Source: Amphibalanus amphitrite
Taxonomy: Eukaryota; Arthropoda; Thecostraca; Balanomorpha; Balanidae
Direction of reading: 5' to 3'
DNA length: 64,000 bases
Assembly: GCF_019059575.1 (NCBI RefSeq)
Contig: NW_024881675.1
Location: 806,001 to 870,000 of the forward strand
Shown here: in pieces, positions 33,056 through 44,608 of the stretch
How positions within the stretch are numbered: the first letter of the stretch is position 1
Layout of the letters: every line of letters begins with the position of its first letter
Translations under genes and position numbers: made by a program
The notes under the pieces: generated by a model
Database searches by the model: none
What the model was told of the DNA's origin: nothing
The model's input: the letters and a program-made list of their open reading frames with translations, nothing else

Positions 33056-33573
33056 AACCTGATGAGAATCGGTGATTGTCTCAATGATTTCAAGTCCATC
33101 TTTCCTAGCTGTCAAAGTGCCTGATGCATTGAAGGTTAAACGGGATCCCTAGGAACGGGTTCACGATAAATGCATGCTTTAAATGAAACAAATAACGGGT
33201 TGTTAAAACCAAAATCAGGCGTAATCTGTATCTAAGACACTATCTCTATGTGTCGTGTCAGACAAAAACAAGTGGACGCACGGTTGCATTGGAATGCTGA
33301 ACAAAAATCGGCATCTCCGCCACATGGCTGGGTCTCCGGACAGGCGCATGGTTGTCGGTCTTGTCGTCCCTTGGCGATGCCCACGGTGCGGGTACAATCA
33401 TAGGCAGCATGGTCCCCGAGTTTGTTAAGAGGATGGTCGCGATAACATGCGTGTAGCATTGTATGAGTGGTCTTTGCAGCACTGGCGTAATGTGCTTCTC
33501 CTCTCCCGTGATGCCTGTTTGCGTTGGCAAACCACCAGTCTCAACGAGTAACAAAACCATGCTGCATACACTT
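33056..33573 (-). repeat. Repeat copy 2 with decayed Cys-rich frame
   Basis: Partner of 26270-26778. It extends further on its 3' side on the minus strand with additional coding-like sequence to about 32909. Confidence 0.5.
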
Positions 33574-33609
33574 TGTCACTGATAAAAGATATTCAGTGAA
33601 TGAGCGGTG

Positions 33610-34036
33610 TCATCGGGCTGCCGGACCGACCCGCGCCACCGCTGGAGCCGGGCGATACCTATACGCTGCCCGAGCCTCCGCCTCCTGCTGCCGGTCTCGT
33701 AGCCAGACCACTTCAGCTGCTGAGGCGCGGAGCTCCGCTGCCGCCGCAGCAGCATGGACTCGTTCTTCTGCCAGCAGGGCGTCGGCAGCGAAAATCTCTG
33801 CTTCTAGAGCCGTCTGGCGCCCCAGCGGCGAGAGCCGAGCCGCCGCCGCGGCCAGGTCGCAACGGAGGGCATCGTTGAGCCAGAACCCAAATGGAGACGG
33901 GCCCAGACAAGCCCGCAACATCTGGGCCGCCCCACCGTCAGAGGCAAGCCAAGCCCGGTATGTGGCCCACCGGGCGGCGAGGACTTCGGCGCTGACTCGC
34001 AGGATTCTGAACTCAGAAGAAATATCGTCAGCTGGA
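33610..34036 (-). CDS. Second exon of Ala-rich coiled-coil family, copy F
   Basis: A CACAG acceptor is followed by an open minus-strand exon of one base plus 142 codons with stop. It includes QMLRACLGPSPFGFWLNDAL and then a long alanine/glutamate-rich coiled coil (LLAEERVHAAAAAAELRASA). The acceptor phase matches the exon-1 donors at 36530 and 35168. The end (after ARAAYR) differs from copy G, so the tail here may be rearranged. A 1-kb LTR element sits in the intron 18 bp upstream of this exon. Confidence 0.5.
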
Positions 34037-34054
34037 CTGTGTTAAGCTGAGTGA

Positions 34055-35104
34055 TGTAGTAGCGAGGGGAGCGGCCCCCTTACCTCTCTTCAGGAGCAGT
34101 GCTCCGTCCTCCTCCAAAGAGCCGATCCGAAGCACTACCTGTATTTTTGTAACATGTCACAGTTTTATACCAGTCGTGGTGCCAACACGAACGCAAAAAT
34201 GTGAGGTCAGCCCGTAACGTTAGCTGCGCCGCCTTATGGGGGGGCTTGGCCCCTGCCAAGCGAGCTCATTAGAAATAGTTCTTCGTTTGACAGAGACTGT
34301 GCCCTGAGAACGGCGTCGCACGCGTTAGCAAGGCTGAACCCAGGTTCGCTACGACATTATCTTACCCTCCCCCATGAGCCGACAACAGGAGGCGTCAAAA
34401 CACATGACCGAGATGGACGTCTTTGTGCGCGGTCTTCTACTCGAATCTCTTGCACTTGGTTCAGGTCTCTGACGTTTGCAGCCTCTGGCCAGCCTGCGAT
34501 TGATGTCCCTTTGTGTGGTGGGATCTCTCTATGTGGTCCTTTCCGTTGGACTCCAGTTTTGGCAGGCCAGAGCTAGTTGAGGCAGAGCACGAACCTCGTT
34601 GAGGCGAAGTGCGAGCAGAGATGTAGCAGACGTCCCGAGTCGATGTCGCTGGTACTGCATCATGTTGCTGGTGATCCTCTTCTGTTCAGCCTGGCCGCAC
34701 ACGATAGGACGCGTGTGTTGCGGCGCCAGAGGCAGTAGACGAGCCGTCTTGTTCGGCAATGAGTGAACCGCGCCCGTGTGGATATCGTGGGCGTAGCGCC
34801 AGGGTCGTTTTGAAGACGTGGTACCAGATCTCGACTCGCTGAATCTCGACGTCTCCGCTGCCGGCCTGGGCCCGTGGCTGGCGGCGGAGGCCTGGAGCTC
34901 GGTCTATTGGGTGCATGTGTATGACGGTCCGTTGTGACTCATGGAGGTTGGCAGCATTGTGATGTGCTGCTTCAGCAATAGTTCAAACAAAGTCTTGGAA
35001 ACAGTACACAAATATGCAATTAGAAGAACTTGTTGATAATGAACTTGAAGATTGAGAACGGCGTCGCACGCGTTAGCAAGGCTGAACCCAGGTTCGCTAC
35101 GACA
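34055..35104 (-). mobile_element. LTR element (1050 bp) nested in a coiled-coil gene intron
   Basis: Flanked by GTGA at 34051-34054 and 35105-35108. In minus orientation it starts TGTCGTAGCG and ends CGCTACTACA. The 3' LTR is 34356-34055 and is preceded by a polypurine tract (GGGGGAGGGTAAGATAA). Only about 52 bp of the 5' LTR remain at the right end (35053-35104), so an internal deletion removed the rest together with any coding region. The pre-insertion sequence survives in the paralogous copy at about 39630-39670, where the flanks are joined with a single GTGA. Confidence 0.8.
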
Positions 35105-35167
35105 GTGAGAGGAGCAGCAGACACAAACATCAGCATGACACAAACAAGAAACAAACTAGCTACGTAC

Positions 35168-35214
35168 CTCTGCGCCTCCGGATCGTTTTGGTGGTTACGC
35201 CCGATAGTGGCCAG
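35168..35214 (-). pseudogene. Exon-1 remnant of Ala-rich coiled-coil family, copy F
   Basis: The 3' end of the exon (IGRNHQNDPEAQ) with the same GTACGTAGC donor as copy E. Its 5' part is replaced at an (AAG)n run by the 3' end of a non-LTR element. Confidence 0.55.
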
Positions 35215-35760
35215 CTTCTTCTTCTTCTTCTTCTGCTGTCTAGCGATGTGCGGCAGGCCGATCATCGGGTCTCCCTCTGCTGCAGGAGACCAGTCCGTCG
35301 CATGAACCGGACGACAGCATCCGGTCTCTCCTGCAGCACCTCCAGCGTCGGCACGTGGCCGAGGTACCTTAATCTCGCAGCCTGGTAACGCGGGCAGTCG
35401 CAGATGACGTGCTCTGTGTTCTCCTTCGCTCCACACTCCGAGCACAGGCCGTCAGTGTCCGGTCGCAGCCATCTGAGTAGTGTGGTCTGGAGCAACGGAC
35501 ATCGGTCGGCGCGGAGCTGGTGGAGGAGGACCTCCTCTTGTCTTGTCCAGGCATCGTCATACTGTAGCCTACGTCCACCGGTGGCCCTTCTGTGTGTGTG
35601 CTCCGGCGGCACAGTGGTGTGGTATGTGCTGGACCACTTCCTTTGGCACACACCGTGGATGGCCACCTTCGCCGACGAGAGGTCCAACCTTACTTCTTCT
35701 TGGGTAAGGTTGGACCTCCTTGTACGACCCGTGTTTGCTGCTCGGTCCGAGCAGCATTAT
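35215..35760 (-). mobile_element. 5'-truncated non-LTR retrotransposon, 3' end
   Basis: The minus-strand frame contains LLHQLRADRCPLLQTTLLRW and a zinc-knuckle-like pattern C-x2-C, then EHVICDCPRY. This is the usual C-terminal end of ORF2 in R1/Jockey/I-type LINEs. The stop is followed by an (AAG)n tail, as in elements ending in a short tandem repeat. RT is absent, as in ordinary 5' truncation. Confidence 0.7.
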
Positions 35761-35989
35761 GATTCTCCAAGAATCTCGGTGTAACCAGTAACGCCGATAA
35801 TGGAAAATGACGTTGGTTTAGGGAACACTGTTATAGCTGAATCTGAAAAGAACTATCGATTTACCAAACAGACGCTGGAGCCTGTATCGTACAGACTACA
35901 GAGCAAAACACTGATTTTGTGAAATCGCTATGTCTGTGATGATGGGTGGTTCGTGAGATCGTTGAACACTGCGGGATTTTGCAGCGACG

Positions 35990-36300
35990 CTCGCACGCCC
36001 CTGTTCTTCCTTTAGCGACGTTGCCGGCGCCGGCCGTTTGGGTACGGACTAGATCGTATTGATCGTCGCGGCGAGCGGGGGAAGGGGAACGCGACACAGA
36101 TCGGTTAGATCGATGGCGATCTTTCGACACAGAGCGGGAGTACCTGTGCCGTGAATCGTAAGGTGGCGGGGATCGGTGCCGCCACCGGCCATCGTCGCAG
36201 CTCTCCCGTCGCGTATAATTGTGCGGACGAGGGCCCGGAGCTGAATATCCACGTCCGCGAGAGTGGAAGAACCGGCTCCAGAGCGGCCTGACGCCCCACC
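35990..36300 (-). pseudogene. Gag C-terminal fragment (RG-rich)
   Basis: The minus strand encodes FFHSRGRGYSAPGPRPHNY followed by Arg/Ser repeats (SVSKDRHRSNRSVSRSPSP). It is homologous to the end of the gag frame at 13561 and to the 13440-13560 region downstream of it. The capsid part is missing. Confidence 0.55.
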
Positions 36301-36353
36301 AGCAATGTGAGCCAAGAGAACTAAAAGCCGGGGGAGCTAAGTCATCTGCCAAC

Positions 36354-36490
36354 TGTAGCGCCGTCCCGGCCGGGATAGCGGTGGTACCCACCCGGCCGGG
36401 AGAGCCAAAAGCACGTATACACACTGTAGAGCCGTCCCGGCCGGGGTACCGCTGGTACCCAACCGGCCGGGAGAGCCAAGAGCCAAGAGA
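36354..36490. repeat. Two tandem ~70-bp units with CCCGGCCGGG palindromes
   Basis: Each unit reads GTAGMGCCGTCCCGGCCGGG, then GGTACCC, then CCGGCCGGGAGAGCC. They lie just downstream of the copy E donor. Confidence 0.6.
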
Positions 36491-36529
36491 ACTACGTGAA
36501 CGCAAACAAGAAATGAGCTGGCTACGTAC

Positions 36530-36732
36530 CTCTGCGCCTCCGGGTCGTTCTGAAGGCCACGCCCGACGGTGGCCAGCTGCCGAGCAATCAGCTGTTCTCG
36601 CCCCTGCTCGTCTTCTTCTGCGTACTCCCGAAGGTCTAGTAGCTCTAAGATGCAGTGCGGGACGAAGCTGACATGGTCAGTCTCGCCGCGCAGGTCCGCC
36701 TCGAGCTCGCGAACTGCGTCACGTTCGGACAT
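36530..36732 (-). CDS. First exon of Ala-rich coiled-coil family, copy E
   Basis: ATG at 36732 to a GTACGT donor, 203 bp (67 codons plus 2 bases). It encodes MSERDAVRELEADLRGETDH, then VSFVPHCILELLDL and an acidic helix, ending NDPEAQ. TCTATAAG lies about 70 bp upstream (36801-36808), and an inverted CCAAT box further up is shared with the 99-aa family. No matching second exon follows in this copy. Exon 2 copies are at 33610 and 39079. Family unknown. Confidence 0.5.
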
Positions 36733-36739
36733 GATGCTG

Positions 36740-37640
36740 GCTGGCTGTGGACTGTCGCGCCCGCGTCATTTGTTATTTGTCCCCACCCAGCCGCCAGGAT
36801 CTTATAGAATATTGGGAGCGGACGTGCGTCGTGTCCGAAGTCCCTCCGGGTTCTCTCTGTCAGTCTCCGGCGGCTCTTCTCGGCGTCTCTGACGCATCTG
36901 TTTTATCCCTTTTCTGATTGGTCAGAGCTTGACCGTCAATTACCAACTTTGTTGGAGCCATATTTGGAGTGGCTTCAAGTTTTGGATTCGCCAAAACGTA
37001 AGTTTTACCTACCAAATGAAGTTTTCTACTTCTCGCGCTTTTGGATTTCTCAACTGTTGCGGAAATCGTCGTGGTCAAAGCTTCGGTGTTCCGAAATTTG
37101 CTGTCTATTTTCCACCGCATCGGCCATGTTACCATCTGTGGTGCTTTTGCCTCTCCAAATGTAACAGGTTTATTTTCTGTGTGGCCTTTGGTGCAATCAC
37201 ATTGTTGGGTGTTTGCATCTTCATTTGCTCTGGATGTTTGATATGGCAACACCGGTCCTATGCCGCCTCCTCTGACCACCCGGGGCTCATTTGAGGGCTT
37301 GTAATGTCTGTGGGGAGAAGACGATGAATATGTTGAGCTTCAGATGTAGACAGATTTGGGGTTTGACCATCAGCTTTTGGTCTACGGCGTCGTAGAAGTT
37401 TACAGCGTTACAGTGTCCCTCAAAGCCGGACATGGCTCGCACCGTTCACCGACTTAACCTGACCTATAACACGACCTCTGCCACTGCGGCATCGTCAAAA
37501 GCAACTGGCGAACGCCCGACGTGGCTCGAACAAGGCTCTCACTACCGGTCGGGTCAGCGGTCGAGCGTTTTTCCGACTTAGCTACAGGGGCGGGCATTTG
37601 AGTTACTTGATGCATCGGCAACCACACGGCATAATAACAT
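36740..37640. other. Promoter-type repeat and unassigned DNA
   Basis: The stretch 36770-37050 recurs at 39880-40160 (about 93% identical by eye). It includes the TATA-like box, CTCCGGCGGCTCTTCTCGGC and the CCAAT box. The remainder shows nothing recognised. Confidence 0.5.
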
Positions 37641-37666
37641 TTCAACAGGCTCTTGCCTGAAGAGTC

Positions 37667-38206
37667 GTGGTAAGTTGCCTTGCTATGCTTAAGGAGCTGG
37701 CCACCAATCTTTGCATCTCCTCTCTGACGATGGCAAGCTCTTCCTCTGAGCGTTTCAACCTCATGACCACACCTGCCAGCATCCGGCGGGTCGACAGCTC
37801 TAAGTTGGTGCCGACAGTCTGGGAGACTGCCACGGGAAGTCGCCCTCCCCAGCAGTCTCTACTGGAAGAGCTACATCTGTCTCCTCTTCGTATTGGCGGA
37901 GAAGTCGTTGCAGCTTGGCACGATCTTGTGACATGAGTCTACAAGCTCGGCATCGTTTTTTTTTTTCTTCTTTTGCTGTGTCCACCTCGTTCCGGACGCA
38001 GGCAGCTCAATGGCCAAGCAGAGGTCCGGCCCATTGGAGCTGTCTCGCCCACTGAGCGATGTGGCGAGAGTGCGGAGTCCTACCACCATGGTCTCCATCT
38101 GATTGCTGTCAACTCGGTGCTCCTGGAGCTTTACTTCAAGCTCCTTTTTCAGTTCAGTCACTCTGGAGATAGCTGCATTTTGGCGGTGTACCAGATGACT
38201 TGGCAT
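37667..38206 (-). pseudogene. Third coiled-coil gene family, disrupted copy
   Basis: The minus strand starts at ATG 38206 (MPSHLVHRQNAAISRVTELK) with helical heptads and a LATSLSGRDSSNGPDLCLAI stretch. An A/AAG-rich insertion near 37960 follows. It then continues in other frames (AKLQRLLRQYEEETDVALPV; LELSTRRMLAGVVMRLKRSE). The frame changes imply frameshifts or unrecognised introns. A TATA-like AAATATATGACGTCA lies about 70 bp upstream. Unknown function. Confidence 0.4.
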
Positions 38207-38249
38207 TTTTGTGGTGCTTTGGTTCGTTGTAGTCTAGGATGAAATCAGT

Positions 38250-39070
38250 CAGCGCATCGATCCGGTGACCTGACGTCATATATTTGGTGGCGTTAGCGGC
38301 GCGGAGCATGAATAGCATCCAGTGACCGATTCGACAGCCTCAATTCGAGGACAAATTTTGTAATGATGTAGAGTGATCCGCATGTTACTGAACTTGATGT
38401 GGATAAGGACGGAGCACTTTGAAGGAGAGTGGACTCGAGTGTTCCGTCCTTGGTCATAAAGATGATGGTTGTGAACAGCTCGAGGGAGGATGTTTGGACG
38501 TTGTTCGCAGAGAACTGAAATGTGGCTTTGCGGGAGGTGACAATGTGAAGTCTCGTATGTGTTACACTGTTACAGGTAACTAAAAGGATTAAAAACAAAG
38601 TCAGTAGCAAGTGGGGTAGACGCTTGGATATCTCCTAACTGGCCAGGTACCTACCAGGTAACTGACCTAACTGATCTAACTGACCTGCACGCGGCCAAAG
38701 GGAGAGAGCAGAACATTTAGTAATTGTAAGCATACTTATTATTATGAGGAGTAACATCCATCCGCAGACACATCCATCCACAATTCATTGTTGTGGCACC
38801 TATGGTCCCAATCACAACGATCCTTTATTGCATTGAGTCAGGAAAAAGTCTAACTCAATGCAAAAACTAAATAGGCACTCGGGAGCTTTCGGTAACAGTC
38901 CGATGAGTCACCTCGATCGTGGTGCCAAATCTCGGGAATGGCTGAAGAACGTCAACATTATTTGGATTGCTAGCTATTGCTGCCAGACGATCAGTTCCAG
39001 ATTAAGTCTCTCGTCTGCAGGGCACTCGTTAAAATTTTCGTGGTCTTTCCTCATTGTGTAGCTTTGGTGT
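38250..39070. other. Unassigned intronic DNA
   Basis: Short CTGACCTAACTGA-type repeats lie at 38640-38690. No gene is recognised. Confidence 0.4.
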
Positions 39071-39078
39071 TCGTACCG

Positions 39079-39847
39079 TCATCGGGCTATAGCCTGTAGC
39101 TCCGGCTTCTTGGTGGCAGCTCGGAGCCGGCTGTATTCGGCCTCAGCCCGCAGGGCCCGCCGCGCGCCGTCACACTCGACACGGAGGACCACGAGCTCGG
39201 CCTCCGCCGCGCCCGCCCGCCGGTCCGCCTCTTCATGGAGCCGGGCGCTATACGCTGCCCGAGCCTCCGCCTCCTGCTGCCGGTCTCGTAGCCAGACCAC
39301 TTCAGCTGCTGAGGCGCGGAGCTCCGCTGCCGCCGCAGCAGCATGGGCTCGTTCTTCTGCCAGCAGGGCGTCGGCACCGAAAATCTCTGCTTCTAGAGCC
39401 GCCTGGCGCCCCGGCAGCGGCGAGAGCCGAGCCGCCGCCGCGGCCAGGTCGCAACGGAGGGCATCGTTGAGCCAGAACCCAAATGGAGACGGGCCCAGAC
39501 AAGCCCGCAACATCTGGGCCGCCCCACCGTCAGAGTCAAGCCAAGCCCGGTATGTAGCCCACCGGGCGGCGAGGACTTAGGCGCTGACTCGCAGGAGTCT
39601 GAACTCAGAAGAAATATCGTCAGCTGGACTGTGTTAAGCTGAGTGAGAGGAGCAGCAGACACAAACATCAGCATGACACAAACAAGAAACAAACTGGCTA
39701 CGTACCTCTGCGCCTCCGGATCGTTTTGGTGGTTACGCCCGATAGTGGCCAGCTTCTTCTTCTTCTTCTCGCACACAAAGTCCTTCCAGTATTTGCCCCC
39801 GCCCCTCTTCGTCTTTTTCAGCGAACTCCTGGAGGTCTACCTCTAAG
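39079..39847 (-). pseudogene. Ala-rich coiled-coil family, copy G (pseudogene)
   Basis: Exon 2 (from a CACAG acceptor near 39628) is homologous to copy F but carries a TAA in place of GAA near 39579. The downstream coiled coil is longer than in F and ends KKPELQAIAR. Exon 1 (about 39713-39890) lacks its start codon because a deletion fused VSFVPHCILE to the promoter region. An (AAG)n tract replaces part of the exon. The intron here is the empty version of the site occupied by the LTR element in copy F. Confidence 0.6.
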
Positions 39848-40159
39848 ATACAGTGCGGGACGAAACTGACATAGTCAGCTCCGTCCCCACCCAGTCGCCA
39901 GGATCTTATAGAATATTGGGAGCGGACGTGCGTCGTGTCCGAAGTCCCCCCGGGTTCTCTCTGTCTGTCTCCGGCGGCTCTTCTCGGCGGCTCTGACGCA
40001 TCTGTTTTATCCCTTTTCTGATTGGTCATAGCTTGACCGTCAATTACCAACTTTGTTGGAGCCATATTCGGAGTTGCTTTAAGTTTTGGTTTCGCCAAAA
40101 CGTAAGTTTTACCTACCAAATGAAGTTTTCTACTTCTCGCGCTTTTGGATTTCTCAACT

Positions 40160-43030
40160 AGAATAAGGAACTAGAATAAGGAACACTGTTGTGGGCGTAC
40201 GTGCTTACCGACGCATTCACTCTTCATTCGTGTTTTGCTTTGTGAACCTGAACTTCATAACTCGCGCATATGGCCTTTTGTACTTTGTAGTTTGTTTTAT
40301 TTGGGCCGTGGGCGTGTAAAATGTAAATCGTACTTGTTTGTACGTCTTTGTCGTTGATGGTGACCCGGCAGGCGCTGCCTCCTGCCGGTCAGCCCGAGTG
40401 TTGCTGTATATGCCCCCGGGGTCACTGCGGAGAGCCGGCCCTGGTGAGTGACGAGTGACGCTGACTCAGGAGTGTCGACGGCCGACAGCCGAGCGCTCGG
40501 CGCCGCGATGGGGCCGGGGCCGGGTCGAGGGGAGCACCTCGGGTGTCAGTGGACTTTGTTCACTGCGCCACAGTCTGGTGTCATGACGGCCGCTGGGTGC
40601 GAGGAGGGCAGATGGCGGGCGGCTAGGTCCGGATCTGAGATGGTCGTTACGTCCCAAGATATAGCGATCCTCGCTGTATTTGCCGGCCCTCATCAGAGTT
40701 ATCAGTTCAGTCTATATACATTTCACAGTTTTTCCAATATCGTGCGCTGCCATGTGTTTTCCAGTCCCCACCAGAACTCCTGGTTCGGTTTGGTCTGTAG
40801 ATCCCAGTTAGGGAGATGACGCGAGCTTCCACAGCTTCTCCAACCCCCACCAGAACTCTTCTGTTAAGCTATTTGGCGAGAGATGCTCACTGATTCTCAG
40901 TTTTGACTTTTGCAGTCTTCGCTGTTGATTTTAGTCAGGCTGGGTCTGCTTATGGTTGCTAAATGTTTGCCTCTTCGTTGTTCTGCTGTCATGTGTTTTC
41001 CAGTCCGCACCAGAACTCCTGGTTCGGTTTGGTCTGTAGATCCCAGTCGAGGGAGATGACGCGAGCTTCCACAGCTTCTCCAGGCCCCACCAGAACTCTC
41101 CGTTTAGGCTGCATGGCCACACTTGTTTTGCTCGACTCTACGTTGCTCTACGTTACTCTGCGCAACTCTGTTTTACTCTACTTTTCTACGTAATCTTACT
41201 CCGTGCTAGGGCTTGGAAGCCTTCTAGCCTGCGTTATTGGCAAAACTGCTATGGTTTTCTGATTGTATGTATTTTGGTTGTGTGTGATGCTCGAATTCCT
41301 TACATTATTTGCTCTTCCTTGTTGCCAAGTTTGCGATGACACATTCTGACGGGTTTTTCTCGTCGTCCTGGGTTAACGGGGCCCCAGTCCTCGATCTTCA
41401 ACCGCTGGCCACAATCTTCAGCTGCGGTCTTCGGTCGACTCTGTTGTAGCGAGCCGTGGGCTCAGCCACGCTGGCGTGTACGACTCCGTTCTCTGTGAGA
41501 AGGTGGCGATTTGGACCGTCCGCGGCGCTCGGGTGACGTTGGTCGCGGTGAGCTGCGGCGTTCATATCGATCATAAGATGAATATCGGTATAATGTCTTT
41601 CCGGAGATCGGCTTCGGTCGTCATAGCCTGAATTCTGGCACGCGCATTGACATGTTGGGGTGTTTATCGTCGTTTGACAGTAGTAGCGAACTAACGAAGT
41701 TAGCGTGGCGATAATAAGACGAGAGAGGGAGAGTGGCTTGGACAGGGGACACGTGACGTAGGGGAGCTCGCGCTGTCGCTACACGTCGCGGTATACTAGC
41801 TGTATTGATGTTGTTGACCCTTGTATCGATCCTCTCGGATGGAGCGTGCCGTGTCTGTTCTGTCCCGATGCACAGCCGCCCTCCATCTGCTGTGGGCCGA
41901 CTCGTGGGGAATTTGAGATGCGGTTCCGCCCACAATCCATCTCAGCATATACACATTGCCACGGAGCTGGTTATTGTACGCAGTTTGTCGGCCGCAGTTT
42001 ACTTACACTTTTTGCTTACATAAGTACACTATACCTACTCGGAATGTTCTGTGTGTGGTCACCGAGTGCCACCATGGAGTTCGGACTTGTTAGTTTTTGC
42101 CGCGACGTGTGGGTTGTCTCATGGGGATTGCTTCACTGTCGGCCGATCGCCGTCGTTGACCAGTCTACAACCCCGCCTGTCGTCGTTTGCTGTTGTTTCG
42201 TTTTTGGTTTCGTTTTTGTTGAATGTGCAGATTTTGCATTCCATTGGAGAAGAAAATTCATGGATACTGCCTGCTGGGTGCTGCTGACAAACTGTCGTTC
42301 GGTATTATGTTCTGGTGTGGATGTGGACTGTATTTGTTCAATATGTTTGCGCGACATTCGTAACCCGCCCGCCTGCTATGTGCGTTCCTGGGCTTTCGAT
42401 GTTACGATTTTCATTTGTAGAGGGACGCGAAGGTTTCCCGTATAAAATTTATTGAATCACACTCGAAGCAGATATAAGTGGAAGCAGTTGTGTGAAAATA
42501 TGCCCCTATACCTGCTTATTTGGATGTGTGGCTCTGCAATTCAAATACTCATTCAGCATCAGACCGACTCTCCATCGCATAGCCCTCGCTCACCACAGCC
42601 CCAGAGACAGCGTTTACACTTAGAGGTGTTATTATTTAGGATGGGGAAAGACACTCCCAACAGTAACACAGAAGAAACGCCAAACATTCACAAACCTTTG
42701 GCCCAACCAGCGCTCCATCAGCGCAGCTGGTGAGCTCACTACAGTACTTACATCCCGTCTTGGGTACACGCTGGTCAGTGTTCAGACCACAGAGTCCCCG
42801 ACTCCGACTCTGAGTCCGACACTGTGTGCCGACACTGAGAGAGTGAGTCTGAGAGTGAGCCGGTGCGTGTCTCTCCTCTTCCTCTCCCCGCTGCGGTTTT
42901 ATATCCGTCGCCTGACCCGAGTCTGTCACTGTCAGGCGACCGTGACGCCCGGTTCTGCCTACAGTGACCTCGCCGCGTCGTTCAAAGGTGTCACAACAGT
43001 CACCTTACAGGGTCAGCGCGATCGGAGCCC
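40160..43030. other. Repeat-rich intronic DNA without gene
   Basis: A ~112-bp stretch (GTGTTTTCCAGTCC, ACCAGAACTCCTGGTTCGG) is repeated at 40749-40860 and 40989-41101. About 41560-41640 on the minus strand resembles the Arg/Ser-rich gag tail (DRSRSPERHY). Nothing else is recognised. Confidence 0.4.
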
Positions 43031-43034
43031 GCTC

Positions 43035-43307
43035 TGTGGGATGGCCATTTCGGCCGCCCTCGTCGGAGCCGTGGTCCGCTGGTAGTGTTGGCGGTACAGT
43101 CGGTAGAGGAGAAGTGAGTGAGTGTATTTAGAGAACATAGGTTTTTATGGGGTGTCGGGACGCAAGCACGTGACCGGACGGGCAGCCGGCCAGCGAGCCG
43201 GCGGTCCCGTGTCGCTATGCGCCCCTGACACCCAGACAGATACAAAAAATAGGGTCCGACATTTGGGGCCTCCATCGGGAGTGGGAGGCATGATTTCCTT
43301 CTCCACA
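43035..43307 (-). mobile_element. Solo LTR, same family as 12323
   Basis: 273 bp from TGTGGGATGG to CTTCTCCACA (TG...CA), homologous to 12323-12605. The flanks (GCTC and CTCT) do not form a clean target duplication. Confidence 0.6.
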
Positions 43308-43319
43308 CTCTCCCCTCGC

Positions 43320-44310
43320 GCACCAAACGTCGCCAACTAATCCCAAAACCCTGTCAACAATATTGAGCAGAAAGTATGTACCATGGCAAATATCGTCTGG
43401 CGAACAGAAATTACCTATTGCTAAAGTGGGATATTGGCAAAACATAAAATGCACACTGTTAACCTCAGATCCCGCCAGCCGTGCGCCTTTGCTTCGAAGT
43501 TTTTGTTCTCTCTCCGAGTGGTGGTTACGGCTGCTGTTGTTGCTTCTCCCCTCAGGGAGCCGGCCTGTAGCCACATGAGAGGCTCCTTTTGACGGAGGTA
43601 GCCGGCGGTCGAGGCCGCCACCTGCTCGGGTTGAACTGGTATCGACTCGCTACATGGCGATGTGAGGCGGGCCAGGTCGCGCGGTTTTGTGTCGGCATGT
43701 GGCGCTGTCTTGATGCCGACGCTGGTGACTGTCGGCTTGGTAGGACGACGAGGGCGAACCGGCGACGTCGCGAGGTTTTTCCACAGTTGCGAAGAAAATC
43801 GGTAAAGATGAAACACACACACACACGGAGCACAGTTTTCAGTCACTGTAGCGCCAAATTACCAATTCGTCTGTAGAGCACTGACACTGCTCTGCCAGGC
43901 GCGACAGCGAGCAGGAGAGTCAGTCCGCGCGTCCAACGCAACGGACCGCCAGTGCTTCTATATCTTCTGTTCTCGCTTGGCCGGGCGAGGCGTCGAGCGG
44001 GGGTCATACGTGACCCGCATTTTATGCAACAGTCACGCAACATTTAGAATATGCCCAAAACGAGTGTCCAACACTCTAAAAGCCTGGTGTATACGTCAGT
44101 AATTGTCTCGGCGGCGGCGGTGCCACGGCTCGGCAGAGGCGGCGACATGCGTACCGCCGCGCCGGCCGTCTGCTCCTGGCCACGCACCGCACATTGCCTC
44201 ACAACTCATCCTGAGCCTGGACGGGGTAACGGCGGTGGCCTGCAGCGGCACGACGGCCACGATGCCTGCTTTTCTGTGCCACCACGCGAGCCTCGCTTTC
44301 CTCCCCTCTC
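43320..44310. other. Unassigned intronic DNA
   Basis: A short (CA)n tract lies near 43813-43826. No gene is recognised. Confidence 0.4.
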
Positions 44311-44318
44311 CTGCCCGC

Positions 44319-44608
44319 GTTGGCGGGGCTTGAGATCGTCTCTCCGTTGGATCACAGTAGAAGGATGTTGGCGGGGCTTGAGGTCGTCTCTCCGTTGGAT
44401 CACACAGTAGAAGGATGTTGGCGGGGCTTGAGATCGTCTCTCCGTTGGATCACACAGTAGAAGGATGTTGGCGGGGCTGGAGATCGTCTCTCCGTTGGAT
44501 CACACAGTGGAAGGATGTTGGCGGGGCTGGAGATCGTCTCTCCGTTGGATCACACAGTGGAAGGATGTTGGCGGGGCTTGAGGTTGTCTCTCCGCTGGAT
44601 CACACAGT
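44319..44608. repeat. 50-bp minisatellite, six copies
   Basis: The unit contains GGCGGGGCTTGAGATCGTCT and TCTCCGTTGGATCACACAGT. GCGGGGCT recurs at 44322, 44371, 44421, 44471, 44521 and 44571. The first unit is one base shorter in spacing. Confidence 0.9.

Noticed and set aside
33524-34045. Plus-strand 173-codon Ala/Ser/Arg-rich ORF
   Set aside because: Shadow of the minus-strand coiled-coil exon; the same artefact appears over its paralogue at 39110-39580.
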